NCBI GenBank assembly: GCA_940337035.1
Contig: OW679202.1
Span: forward strand, 14,200,708 to 14,264,707
Length of the DNA stretch: 64,000 nt
Direction of reading: 5' to 3'
Source: Agriotes lineatus
Taxonomy: Eukaryota > Arthropoda > Insecta > Coleoptera > Elateridae
Made by a program: the position numbers and the translations under genes. Under the pieces are notes generated by a model. That model saw nothing but the letters and a program-made list of their open reading frames with translations. It searched no databases and was not told where the DNA came from. Below, piece after piece: positions 13,351-25,199 of this stretch; position 1 is the first letter of the stretch, and each line of letters begins with the position of its first letter.

Positions 13351-13939
13351 CAGTGACCGCCAAAAAGTCGGCATCGAGAAAAATTTTTATTTTTGATTTA
13401 TCAAAAAACTTAGTATGGCAATAATTTGTGCTTCTTTGAAAACCTATTTCTCCTATCAGATATACCGAGTTATTTATACTTAGTTAGAAAATGGCGTTGT
13501 TCGAAATTGTCAAAATCCAAAAAGTGCTAATTTCTGGAAATTAATTAAGATTTTAATGACATTTTTTAGCGTGTGTTGTTTGAGCTAACTTGAACTTTCA
13601 CAAAAAATAATTTTTTATGAGATTTTTCTTTATCCAGTATTCTAAACATTTATTATTTTTTCTTCAAAATTTCGAAACATAATATTGTATCTAGATCGAA
13701 AAGCCCATTTTAAACAAATTTTCTGTAATTTTTTTCTCTATCTTGGCTAGTAAACGTAATTTTTGCATTTATTTTTCAAAAAAATCGAAAATTTGACAGA
13801 TAACGGAAGTCACGTGACAACTTTTGTGTGGTCCATTTGTAATGTTTTTCAACAACCTCCAATCGCCAGGGTCTTGATTTTCCAAAAAACTTTAAATAAA
13901 AATGTTTCCCATTTGATGCCAACTGCTTGGCGATTACTG
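13351..13939. mobile_element. Shortened copy of the CAGTGnCCGCC foldback MITE
   Basis: Starts CAGTGACCGCCAAAAAGTCG after TA and ends GCGATTACTG before a TGTA. The left part (AATTTGTGCTTCTTTGAAAA, then AAAATGGCGTTGTTCGAAAT) matches the larger copies at 36027 and 50926. The remainder has diverged or been replaced. Part of this copy is also present in the right arm (about 17930-18250), so the insertion is older than the arm duplication or was copied by it. Confidence 0.7.
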
Positions 13940-15371
13940 TGTATACTGCAAGTTATAATCTAATAAAATGAAGTGATAATTAACCGTCATTGAATCCAAA
14001 ATGGCGGACTTTATTTTTTTTTATCAAAAAACCAAACACGACTTGTTATCAAATTAAAGGTAATCGATTATACAAAACAGATAGCAAACTTACAAAATGT
14101 TTAAGTGCAATAAAAAATAATTAAGGTAGTGGTGGTATTTATGGGCCAGTGTGCTTAAATTTCTTCAACATTTCCGGAAGTACTCACTGTCCTGTTTGCT
14201 TCCAAAGGGGCTTAATCAACAAGTTTACCTATGACTGTTGATGTTCCGTCATAAAATAAGACAAATTCTCTAACAGAAGCAGTAACGTAAGATATAATAT
14301 GGTTACTAAGCGGAATGGCTAATTTAAGTCAGACTTATATATCCATTCAAAAAATGCTATTAACTATGTCTGTCCACGATTCCATGGTATGTGATAGCAA
14401 ACACAAAACACACATATCTGTTTTGCCATTATTTTCTGCATCACCAACTAAAACTATTGTTCAGTACTTTGTACTGCCGTTGGAAAAAGTTAATTAAAAT
14501 ATCAAGAATCCTGGAAAAGTTCTTATTTGCCGGTTTGCTGTTGTTTTCCGACGTGGGTTTTTTATGATGGTCCTGCCCTCGAACCTTTATTAGACTGCCC
14601 CAGCTTCATAGAAATTATGGTCGAGCAATTGTTCTAAATTCGTGATTTTAATTATGGGTCGGTCGGTCTAATTCTGCTTAGCAGCGGTATGAATTTTGAT
14701 TTCATTTTTCTTTAAAACGAGCGTGTTTGGTGATTTTTGCCGTTTGGATTTCTTCTTTCCTTCTGTCCGTTGGCTGACATTTTTCCGTTTCTAAAAAGTC
14801 TCTACACTGGATAAATACGTGCAGCAACGCATGAATAAAGGTTTATTTGCTTGCCTGACTTTAAATGCGTATTGCTTCTTAACGGTCTCTTTGCCCCGGG
14901 CGGTCAAAGCGTTTTGTTGTCGGCTTTTTAGGATTTTTATAATCCGTCCGCTCTGCAATTTCTTTGCCGACTGGACTCTGCGAAGCATTTAGCACATATG
15001 TGCATTGTTTTTGTTTGGAAAGCCGACTCTTATCAAGTATATACTCCAAATCTAGACTTTAGAATTCAGAGCAGACCATATTTGAAATTAATTTAACGGT
15101 GTATCTTATCGTAGTTATTATGAAAATTACGAAAGTCAAAATGCCAAATACAAATATTTAACACAGGTTGTCATTGCTATTTGAAATTACAAAACAGAAG
15201 TGCAAATCGCACTTATGCAATATGGTTGCAGACAGTTTCTCGGTAAGTATTTAAGTTTTACTAATCGGTTAATATGCATGAAGATTTAGAACAACATTTT
15301 TAGGTGTTGCATATAACAATTTTAAGAACTGTTACCGACGAAAAAGATAATGCTGTTGAAAATAGCATAAC

Positions 15372-15755
15372 TTGAAACCTAGAAAGAAAACCATTGCAAT
15401 ATTTTCTGTATTACGTATTTGGAGAGGACAAATTTGGCATTTCCACAAAAAAAGGAAGTATTTTAATTTGGAGAATATATTAAAATTAGCACGTGAAGAA
15501 TTACGCTACGAGATTTCAAAATTTATAATGTATAGGATCACTAGAAAAATGGTTTACAATTATGAGAAAGTCAGCCCCAGATACATTCTTGCTGAACAGA
15601 AACATTTACAGGCTAAGAAAGTCAGATTTTTAAGAAAATATTTGCAGTATTTATAGTTTGAATAAAAAAATGAATTTTACACATTCAGACGAAACTTGGA
15701 TATACCAAAACGGATATCAAATACGCTACAGACCAATTCCCATATAAAATGCGAA
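15372..15755 (+). pseudogene. Relic DDE (IS630-like) transposase fragment inside the foldback element
   Basis: The ORF 15372-15656 has a basic stretch ending QAKKVRFLRKYLQYL. After a frameshift the sequence gives FTHSDETWIYQNGYQIRYR (about 15677-15733). The (Y/S)DETW motif holds the first catalytic Asp in a group of insect and cnidarian IS630-like transposases, in which a RRxYLRxI-like helix precedes it. No second or third catalytic segment is recognisable downstream. It may be a remnant of the element's own transposase or of another insertion. Confidence 0.5.
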
Positions 15756-16149
15756 TCTTTTGAATTAGTCCCTTATCTATCTTCAGTGAAACTTGTATAG
15801 GTATCATGTTTGTATTAGTTGTGTATATTCTCTATATGGCAGAAGTTGGTAGTAGTTGGAAGTAAATGTGCTGTATTTTTCAGGGTTAGTGTAGCAGTAA
15901 CTGCCTGAATTTATTTTTAATTAAAATATTTCCTAATTTTACTTTTCAAAATTTGTACATGTAGCATGTTTATTATCATATTATCATTTTATATTTTATA
16001 CTGTATCACTCCTTGGTACAGCTGTTAACATTTTCGTTATTTAAAATTGTAATGAAGAGTTTTGCCATTAATATTCAGTTATAATCTGCTTATTTGACTT
16101 TGACAATTAATATTAATCTGTTATTTTGACTTTAGTAATTTAATATGTA

Positions 16150-16779
16150 GGTGTTACCTGTACCTTTTGTAGTTTCTATTTCCTTGTGCAAAATAACTGT
16201 TTACGCTTAATTTACGGCGTGAGAAAGTATGAGAGAATCACTCACAAATTAAAAGAAGCAAAGTGGCTTAATATGGAACAGCGGAGAAATATTCACTGTG
16301 CTGTTCTGTACTATAAAGTAATTATCACAGGGGTTCCACCATATCTTTGCCGTAAAGTAAAATATAGAACAGACATTCATAATCTTAATCTAAGGCATAA
16401 GGGTCTATTAACTATGCCTACTCATCGTACTTCAATCTACCAAAGGAGTTTTTCATATAACGTCTGCAAATTCTTCAATAAGTTACCCTTAGAATGGAAA
16501 GATCAGTCATTAAATAAATTTAAATCATTGTACAAAAATAAACTGTTGGAGGGAGGTGTTTGATGGGCTAATTTGGTATGTGTATTATGTAAGCTTTCGC
16601 GTTACATCAGCTATTAAGTATTTGCGCACTTAGTTAATATGAGCAAGTAGTCTGCTTGGGAGGGTGGTAGATCAGTAACCTTACATGTTGCTGAACCCTT
16701 CCATTTGTCCCTTAATTAATATACTTGGTTGGTAGTAGTTAGTTAACAATGTATTTGTTTTGTATTATAGGACAATAAA

Positions 16780-16823
<44 letters not shown>

Positions 16824-16825
16824 AA
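16150..16825 (+). mobile_element. 3' end of a CR1/jockey-like LINE with (ATT)n tail
   Basis: 16186-16563 encodes the typical C-terminal tail of a reverse transcriptase ORF of this LINE class (QNNCLRLIYGVRKYERITHK, then YRTDIHNLNLR, then RSFSYNVCKFFNKLP), followed by a short 3' UTR with AATAAA and an (ATT)n run at about 16784-16820. It is truncated at its 5' side, as is usual for LINE insertions. Confidence 0.8.
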
Positions 16826-18544
16826 ACCTATAAATAAACGATCAACGGAAAAAATAGTTACAATAACACGGTCATTGGGCCAGTTAACAGCGTGTTATTG
16901 TGTTAACCAATTCGTAAAAACTAATTCTGTGATTTCAACCCAACGTGCCTTTTACGAGAGAACAATGCGGACATTAAAATTCAGACGGAAAGCCCTATGG
17001 GTGGAAATCCAGAAATCGTCATAGACACCTGGTACTCCAGATAATTACAAGAATTAGCAAATTCTTTTTTCGTGAACAAGCTCTGCAAGTTACCCAAAAC
17101 ATTATTTGAATAATTTGACATTTCTCCTTGAAGATTTCATACGTCGTTAAGAACTCTTTAGTAAGCGCAGTAAATAACATAGGCAAAGTTGTGGTATGAG
17201 CCGTATACGTTTTCCTTCTAATAAATGTAGAAAAAGACAACTTCCAATAGATCTAAGTACAGCTATTATTATGAGAAAATCTTTTGGAATGATCACACAA
17301 CTTTGGTTAGAAAATGTTATCCGCAGATGTATCAAAGACCTGTATAATCCAAGGCTGTAGTTACAACTAACTCCAAATATTTTAATTAACTCTTTCCAAC
17401 TGCTTCAATACAGAGTACTGAATAAAAGTTTCAGTTGGTGATGCAGGAAATAATGGCAAAACAGTTATGTGTGTTTTGTGTTTGCTATTATATACCATGG
17501 AATTGTGGACAGAGTCAATAGCACTTGATTGGATATATAAGTTTGACTTAAATTAGCCATTCCGGGTAGCAACCATATTGTGTTTTACGTTACAGCTTCT
17601 GTTAGAGAATGTGTCTGATTTGATGACTGACGGAACATCAACAGTTATAGTTGAACTTTCGCACCCTATGAAAGGAAACAGCACAGTGGGTAGATTGTTT
17701 CCGAAAATATTTTAAACATTTAAGCATACTGGGCCATAAATACCACCACTGTCTTAATGATTTTTTATGGTCTTTAAACATTTTCTAAGTTTGCTATTTA
17801 TCTTGTATAATCAATTATCTTTAATTTGATACCCAACAAAATCATGTTTTAGTTTTTTAATAAAAAAATTAAAGTCCACCGTTTTGTATTCAATGACGGT
17901 TAATTATCACTTGATTTTATTAGTGATCACCAAATAGTTGGCATGAAATGGGAAACATTTTTATTTAGAGTTTTTTTGGAAAATCAAAACCCTTGCAATC
18001 GGAGATGGTATCATATTACAATTGTCCAAACAAAAATTGTCACGTGACTTCCGATATCTGCCAAATTTAATTTTTTTTTGAGAAAAATGCATTTGCTAGC
18101 TAAGATAGAGAAAAAAAATTATAAGAAAAAGTTGTTTAAAATGTGATTTTCTATGTAAATACAAAATTCTGGCTGAAAATTTTGAAGAAAATATAATAAA
18201 TTTTTAGAACATGTAAACTGGATATAGCATATGAGCAAATAAAAACGAAATCAAGCTTAGCGTAGAAAAAATTAAGTCATGTGCTCTATTACTTTTGATG
18301 TTTTTAATTTAACAGTTATTATAGTAGTAGAAGTGTCAAGTCATTTAAATTATCAAATTTTAAATTAAACAAGTTTAATTAATAAACACTTTTAGCAGTT
18401 CTTATAACTTAATATGTATTTATTGATGTAGCAGATGTAACATTGTTTAAGAGTTAGATAGCTTTTATATTAATTTTCAAATAAAATAAAATAAATATTC
18501 CGCAACCTTAATTTGTACCATATCCACTACAAGATTCGGTGATT

Positions 18545-19142
18545 TGGGCTTTATCGGCGTTTTGTCCAAGCCAACTAATTCGGCTTTTGGGCATTTTGCG
18601 CGATATGTCTTCTCACAGGATTCGGCGTTTTGTCCACGATAACTAATTCGGCGATTTGTCCATTTTCGGCGATATGTCCATCGAGAGACTTCGGCGTTTT
18701 GGGCATTTTCGGCGTTTTGTCCATGGCAACTAATTCGGCGATTTGTCCATTTTCGGCGATATTTCCACCGACTACATTCGGCGTTTTGGGCAATTTCGGC
18801 GTTTTGACCACGCTAACTGATTCGGCGATTTGTCCATTTTCGGCGATATGTCCACCGACACAAATCGGCGTTTTGAACAAAATTGAGCGACGCGAACTTT
18901 GTGATCAATGTGGCGTCATTTTACACGGTTCGGCAATTTGTCCATTTTCGGCTATATGTCCATCGACAGAGTTCGGCGTTTTGGGCATTTTCGGCGTTTT
19001 GTCCACGGTAACTATTTCGGCGATCTGTCCACCGACAGCTTTCGGCGTTTTGGGCATTTTCGGTGTTTTGTCCACGCTAACGAATTCGGCGTTTTGGGCA
19101 TTAAAGTAAGATTTGACGTTTTGTCCATTCGGCGATATGTCC
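18545..19142. repeat. Right-arm minisatellite, inverted copy of the left array
   Basis: The same array in reverse complement (TTCGGCGATTTGTCCATTTT and TTCGGCGTTTTGTCCACG units). Unit number and order differ from the left array, so the two arms have changed copy number since they were identical. The sequences next to both arrays also match (AATATTCCGCAA near 18494-18506 against TTGCGGAATATT near 11685-11697). Confidence 0.92.
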
Positions 19143-19828
19143 AGGTCCCTTTTCTGAAAATGCGCTTCTGGCATATTTTATCGAGTTATCAAATAAATAT
19201 AAAGCTTCGTCCTAGTAAACTTTCTACTCATATGTTTAGAATTACACTCAATATAAATAACAGAGTAAATATAGAAGCTTTTGCGAAGTTAAGAGCATTC
19301 CTCAAATGGAAATCTGAGAATTGTTCCGCTAAAAAAGTCAAAACATTTACCACAGAACAACCTAACAAATTCATAACCGAAGCCCCAGATGAGAAATATC
19401 TGGCAACAAAAGTAATGTTTTTTTATTTGAACATTATTATAGTTTACTAAACTAACCTAATTTAGGTTGCCTTAATAATGGGCCTAATGAGTGCTTGTCG
19501 CGCAGATATCCAAGATGTTGAATCCGCCTTTATGGTTGCTGTACCCAACACAAAAACAAAAATTACCACATTTGCTAATTGGAGATTTTTATAATAGATG
19601 CAAAAAAATATCTCGATCTCCGTCCTTCCCATATAGTGCAAACAACATTATATTATAAATTCCAAAATGAAAACTATTTTGAAGAATTGCCATCAATAAA
19701 TCTGGGGCGATGGGAAGAAATTGCCACATTTTTAAAATTACCCGATATTCATCTATATAGATATATATCAGCCATTGTTTTCACCGTTCTATGACGACTC
19801 TACTGGTAGACGCTGGCGGCGACATTAC

Positions 19829-20208
19829 CAAGGTCCGTAAATATAGCAAGCTTGGAAATATAGGTCATCCCAACAGCCACCATTTTCATGTCCAGTGACA
19901 ATGAATTTATGGCAAACATAGACTGAGTGACGTCACAGCTCGTCAGCTAAAAGGTTGAGGTTAGATGGTAGGAAAATGTCAAGATGTGCATCTTTGAACT
20001 GCACTAACCATTCAAGACGTAGTTTTCGTTTATTTGGTTTTGCCGCTGACTAAAAAAGGGGAGAAATGTGGGTTCAAAATTGCGGTCATTTATTAGTGCA
20101 CTGCAAGGTTTAAATTTCCCGCCATTTAGCGCCATTTGCGTGCTCACTTCATAGTGGAAATACATGGAATGGACCTATATTTTCAAGCTTGCAATATTTA
20201 CAAATGTA
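19829..20208. mobile_element. 380-bp MITE splitting the recombinase pseudogene
   Basis: Inner inverted repeats read GTAAATATAGCAAGCTTGGA and, reverse-complemented from the right end, GTAAATATTGCAAGCTTGAA. The flanks carry an 11-bp direct repeat GGCGACATTAC (19818-19828 and 20209-20219). The recombinase reads GGDIT before and VLKRH after, so removing the element and one repeat restores the order. The long duplication suggests a Mutator-like class; not certain. Confidence 0.75.
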
Positions 20209-20872
20209 GGCGACATTACAGTCCTGAAACGCCACGCCACGGTGTGTAGCCTAAGGATATGTAGATGAATCCACAAAAAATAATACAGACATCGCAAACA
20301 AAATTTATAGTTCTATCAATCCACAGTCAATTGCTAGTACTTCTACCTTCTACGTACCGGGTGTGAGAGTGAGACTATGACGGCGCCGTAATGTTTTCGG
20401 CCGTTCCCAGGCTCTACTAGCAATATAGTAAGTAATACATATATGGCCCTAAATTGTTAGTGGTATTGCACTATGGGAAATTCAAAGCATACTAGATGTA
20501 ATTCATTTTAAGACACCCGGTATATACAACCTACAAGAAACTAAACCATAATATTACATAATTCTACACCTTCCATGTTTTTAGAAAACACTGAATGCTA
20601 GGATACTAGATTTTATACTCATATCAGTCTATTTCTGTTTAACGCATACAAAGCCCATAAACTGCATTCTAGCTCATTGAACTGCCTATACTCACATTAT
20701 CCACCGCCAATCTGTATATAAAGATAATGAGATAACATGAACAACAAAATAGAATGCTTGCGTAAGAAAGAGATGACCATACGAAAAAATTATTTTAGTA
20801 GGTATGTGTAGTTGACGTACGTCATAATTAAAATGAGCGTCAAGCCTCTCGAATATTTGTTACTAAATTTGG

Positions 20873-21529
20873 ATCGTCTAGAATCAAAAGCCGACAAATC
20901 CACTTTTCTCAGTTTGCCGTAAATCGTGAAAAACGTTTCTGATGCTTATTTTACTATTCATTCCAATAAAATCGGTTCCTAGACATAATATATTAAGCAT
21001 AAGTATATGGCATTCCCAACATTTTGGCTCCTTTGCCTATACATCAGACTAGAATATTCACGTTTAAATATTGGAGTTCTCGGGTTTTGAAACTAATATT
21101 GTGACTTGTCGTTGTGTATAGCTAAATTCTATATGAAAACAGGACTTTTATAAATTCAAAAGTTTATTGAGAACTCAAAACAAAATTATCTTTACTTAAA
21201 CAAATTCTTAAACTAATATCTAAATAATCAAATCCGGTAGTCGGGCATTACTGTGCATAAACACATAGTGCTGAAAGAGAGCATCACATGACATTTTTAA
21301 CAGTCACCGATTGGTTGTATCTGGATCTGTCGGATTTTGATACTAACATAGAAATGGATGTGTCGGAATTTGAAACTAACCCCGATTTTCAAGCATGTTT
21401 TATAGGATTCATTGTATTTTGAACTTGAGAAGTTTTAGGCATTGGTAGAGCTTCTGCTTAGGAACATGGTGGTATACTTAGTTCCATATCTGTGAAAAGT
21501 GGATTTGTCGGCTTTTGATACTAGACGAT
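20873..21529. mobile_element. Foldback/TIR element, 657 bp
   Basis: The ends are inverted copies: ATCGTCTAGAATCAAAAGCC at the left, and the reverse complement of CTTTTGATACTAGACGAT at the right, continuing through GACAAATCCACTTTTC. The inner part repeats a related phrase (GGATCTGTCGGATTTTGATA). No ORF and no clear target duplication. Confidence 0.7.
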
Positions 21530-21968
21530 TCATTTATCTCTTTCTTACTGAAGCAATATATTTAATTTTCTTGTTCATGTCATCTCATTGCTGTTATGTA
21601 AAATTTTGGACCCTTCGGTATATTGCACACAATTTTACACGTGTAAAACTCTTTTAAGTTGCCAATATGCGACATATTCACAAATTTCTATAAAAAAATT
21701 AACACATAATTGACACTGACAATTTATTATTATGACTTTAAATAGCTCATGTTTTCACTATGAAATTTGAATTTTACTCTACCTAGCCTAGAAAGTGACC
21801 CACTAAATTTTAAGGTTGATATTACGCTACCTATACTAAAGTTTTGTATTGAAAATGAGGGTTTTTCCTTTGAAACTTTGTTTTCCATTACAAAAAAAGG
21901 CAATAGGATGCGACTGGTAACGCCATTTCTGCAGAGCACCCTTATTTTTAAAGCTACAAGCACATGTA

Positions 21969-22480
21969 CAGGGTGTTATGGAAATGAGTGCAAATATTTT
22001 AACCCGCAATAGAACTCGCTAAACTAAACAACTTTTCCATTTATAATTTTGTTGAAAACGCCCTCCAAACTGCGTTAAAATTCAAAGCAATTTTACTCTA
22101 AAAATGCATACCCGCCTATGGAATATTTTAATTTAATGGCAATAGACACAAAAAACATTTGTTTGATATGCAAACCAACAAAAACTGCATAGGTACTGAT
22201 AAAACATTTAGTTCACATCTGGTCACCAACGTACTTTATCAACTGAGGTAGGTAAGTTATTGACCGCATGTTTTTTATGCAAGAACTTTGCAGTTTTATT
22301 AATATACTTGTGTCGTTCACTTTTAACTTAGATTTGCTTACCAAGCAGCTCGTCAAATTGAGGGGAGATAAGTGATTGAAAAATATGCGATTAAATGAAA
22401 AACGCTAAATAGAAAAGTTGTTTATTTTGGTGAGCTCTATCACTGGTTAAAATATTTGCGCTCATTTCCATAACACCCTG
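21969..22480. mobile_element. TA-flanked MITE, CAGGGTGTTATGG termini
   Basis: Inverted ends CAGGGTGTTATGGAAATGAG and CTCATTTCCATAACACCCTG, extending inward through the AAATATTTTAACC region. TA on both sides (21967-21968, 22481-22482). 512 bp, no coding capacity; Tc1/mariner-type. Confidence 0.85.
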
Positions 22481-24052
22481 TATACCCTTTACGTCTATGC
22501 GATTTAACGCAAAATTTTACAGACCTTTCTGTGCTAACTCTAACACGCAATCATTGCCATTCGTGCCTATTCATTCTTTAGAGCTACAAAACACTGTTTA
22601 GAAGTAGAAGAGTACAACATGGTATAACACTAGACGGTATTTTAATTAAAATAAATCCTAAATCATGATGAATTAGATATATTCGGAAAATTTGATATGC
22701 ACGTTTTTTACATTATTAAACTAGCACATTTAGTCCATAAACCAAACATTTGGCGTCTGGTGGCAAGTTTGACATTTAAGTATAAACGTTAGTTGCATTC
22801 ATAAATTAGGAACTATTCCATAGTCATGCTAGATGAAAATAATTTTTGATCATACCTCATTTTTCCACCAGGGCAGCTTTTTTATATTACAATGAAACTT
22901 ACTGCAAACTACAAAAAAAATGACAAAATTCACTTCAATACTTGTCCCAATTTTTAATTCTTTGCTGCTTCATTCCAGAAATGAAATTAATTTTGAGAGT
23001 ACATTCAAGAAATTTTTATAAACTTTGACATTGATAGTAGCATTAGTTTAGTGAACAGATAATACTTTGATGTCTTAATATAGCTATTGAAACACCGCAA
23101 ACAGTGGTTTAATAAAATTAATGCACTATTTTTGCATTGTTTTTTTTAATATGAAAAACGTTGAAACAGACTCCTTTATTTCATTTGGACAACTGACAGA
23201 TTGTCACATTTATAAAATCTCAAAATTCGAAGTTTTTGATTATTTTTATGCAAAGTAAATAAAATAGTATAACCAAGCGTCTAAACTATTAGTAATAATT
23301 TATTACTTTATTGCTAGTATTTATGAGACGTATTTTTAATTGCTTGTATTCCAAAACATTTTCTAAAAACAATTGATCCATATTTCCCATGTTCCAGCGC
23401 AATGTTTAAATTTAAAATCGTGTTTTTCAGAATGGCAAGGAATTTCTATTTCTTTTACAACAATACTTTATGCAGTTTAAGTTTACCATACACGAGTGCG
23501 TAAAACTTCATAATTATTTAAAACATCAGTCAAACAAAATGTGACAGTTGTCGCATTTATATGGGCTACTGTGAAATGGGAAATTCAACAAAACTTTCTA
23601 TTCTTTTAATAGTTATTTATATACCAAGGCATTGAAGTTGAACTTTTTATCACGAATGTGGATTTAGTACTAGAGGCCCGAGGGGTCCAGGCAAATAAAC
23701 CACATGAGCTTCAGTACCAAGGTGTAGATTACGTTTTTTAAATCGAGAAATCCTAAAAATTTAATATTTTCAACCAACTCGTATAGGTTATGTTGACGTT
23801 TTCTGTTACTATCTGTCAACGTGCCAACTGAAAAAAGTCGTAAAAGAATGCATTACTTCACTGCCGATTTCTCGTATTTGAATGACGATTTCGACGTTTT
23901 TCACTGCCGATTTTAAAGAAATACTTTTATCTTAAATCGTCAGTAAAAAATGAAGTATCTATGAAATATTTTTGTATATTAAACAGCTTAACCGAAATAT
24001 TAATAATGTTGACAATTTTATATAATTTCGTGATTTCAGAGAATCGAATGTA

Positions 24053-24275
24053 CACTGGCTTGCAAAAATTACACTTTAAAATTCAAGTCCTTTTATTTAG
24101 GCCATAATTATTTGCTACTGCTCTTACAGACGATCCCTTCTCTAACTTAGAAACAAGAATTTTCTCGTTTCCATCAATCTTGGCATTTAACATTTTTGAC
24201 ACTGACGAATAAAAAAATCAAGACTGACTGAATGCAACAAAAAATAGGTGTACGCAATTTCTTTGCAAGGCAGTG
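24053..24275. mobile_element. Small TA-flanked MITE, CACTGGCTTGC termini
   Basis: Ends CACTGGCTTGCAAA and TTTGCAAGGCAGTG, flanked by TA (24051-24052, 24276-24277), 223 bp. The size and TA duplication are those of internally deleted Tc1/mariner elements. Confidence 0.75.
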
Positions 24276-25199
24276 TACATGTCGGCGCTGAAGTTCTTTT
24301 TTATCACTCATGCGGTTAGTTGCCCCACATTTGTGATAAAAAAAATAAACTTCAGCTCCCTAATACACAATTAATTATTACAGTTTTCAAAACAATAGTG
24401 TATGCAATATGAGCCTAAAGTTGTATAAATAACTATTTCATAGACTTTAAAATAAGAGTAGTTTAAAGCTTTTGCACCGATATTCATAATCATTAGTCAT
24501 GCTTTAGTCGCGACTAATTGTCATGTCTTTAATTATATGTATCCACTTTCTAGATTATTACATTCAAAATCCAAAATAATACGTAATAGTCTATAAAACA
24601 ATAAATACATAACGATTCAACATTATGAAGCATTCAAATTCATTGTGACTTTATAAATTGCTTCAGTTAGTATCCAGGGCGTAATTAGACAGGTTACGCT
24701 AAAATAATCTTCATCAATACTTTTCCAGGTTTATATTCTTTCTGTAAACAGTTTATAGACAGGAAACCCAAAATACAAAAATTGCATTTTTAATTTAATT
24801 AAAACCAAACCTTAACTCTGTGATATGACTGTAGCTAAAGCTGCATCTATATCAATTTCTTAAGCTTTCGTGGTAGAGAAAGTGATTCCCACATATAGGA
24901 ATTTTTCTTAACGCCTTTGTTGCTTTAACACTGGCTATGTTGTGAGTGATATTGTAAATGTTATCTATGTAAAATGTATTTACTTATTTAACGCATGTTT
25001 TTGTGGGGTATAAAATACCCACTTGCGCTGGCCCTGTTGCATCAGAATTTGTTTTCTATGGCCAATTAAGAAGTAGTACAGGTAGACTGATTAGGTACAC
25101 TTTAGTTTAGTTGCACCTGATAATCAACAGCTGGAGATGCAATTACCCCGGGGGGAATTTCGAATGACTAGAATGCGGCCGCCGCCGCTTAGAATACCA

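Larger units (their letters stand above)
11041..19150. mobile_element. 8.1-kb foldback element with minisatellite-bearing inverted repeats
   Basis: The left end reads AGGGTCTAGGACATATCGCC and the reverse complement of the right end AGGGACCTGGACATATCGCC. The inverted arms continue through the minisatellite (11049-11680 against 18545-19142) and on to about 14515 against about 17375, interrupted only by later insertions. TTTCAG (11035-11040) and TTTCTG (19151-19156) flank it, a 6-bp (possibly 7) target duplication with one mismatch, confirmed by the recombinase frame resuming across it. A 6-bp duplication and AG...CT ends recall Polinton/Maverick elements, while repeat-built ends recall Drosophila FB elements. 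No polymerase, integrase or ATPase gene is visible, so the class stays open. Confidence 0.78.
10864..20350 (+). pseudogene. Crypton-type tyrosine recombinase pseudogene, split by two insertions
   Basis: The pieces read in order as one insect Crypton-like tyrosine recombinase. N-terminus 10864-11040 (MSKKISSGSESEM, then AAKIATLNLLPNES, then CTSKNLKYFS). After 19151, SENALLAYFIELSNKYKASS, ITLNINNRVNIEAFAKLRAF, EAPDEKYLATKV, the box-I-like MSACRAD, VPNTKTK and KYLDLRPSHI. Before 19829, LLVDAGGDIT; after 20219, VLKRH and VA*GYVDESTKNN, which would carry the catalytic Tyr. The HCFRR box is degraded, several stops and frameshifts are present and the HGGW segment is deleted, so it is dead. The element at 11041-19150 and the MITE at 19829-20208 lie exactly between adjacent parts of the protein. 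The family assignment is from remembered family motifs. Confidence 0.8.

Noticed and set aside
18630..19109. 159-codon ORF in the right minisatellite, and the 180-codon ORF 18908-19450
   Set aside because: Same cause. The second one merely runs from the array into recombinase relic sequence.
21730..22012. Overlapping plus- and minus-strand ORFs around 21.7-22.0 kb
   Set aside because: They mirror each other, run into a MITE terminus and show no recognisable domain.
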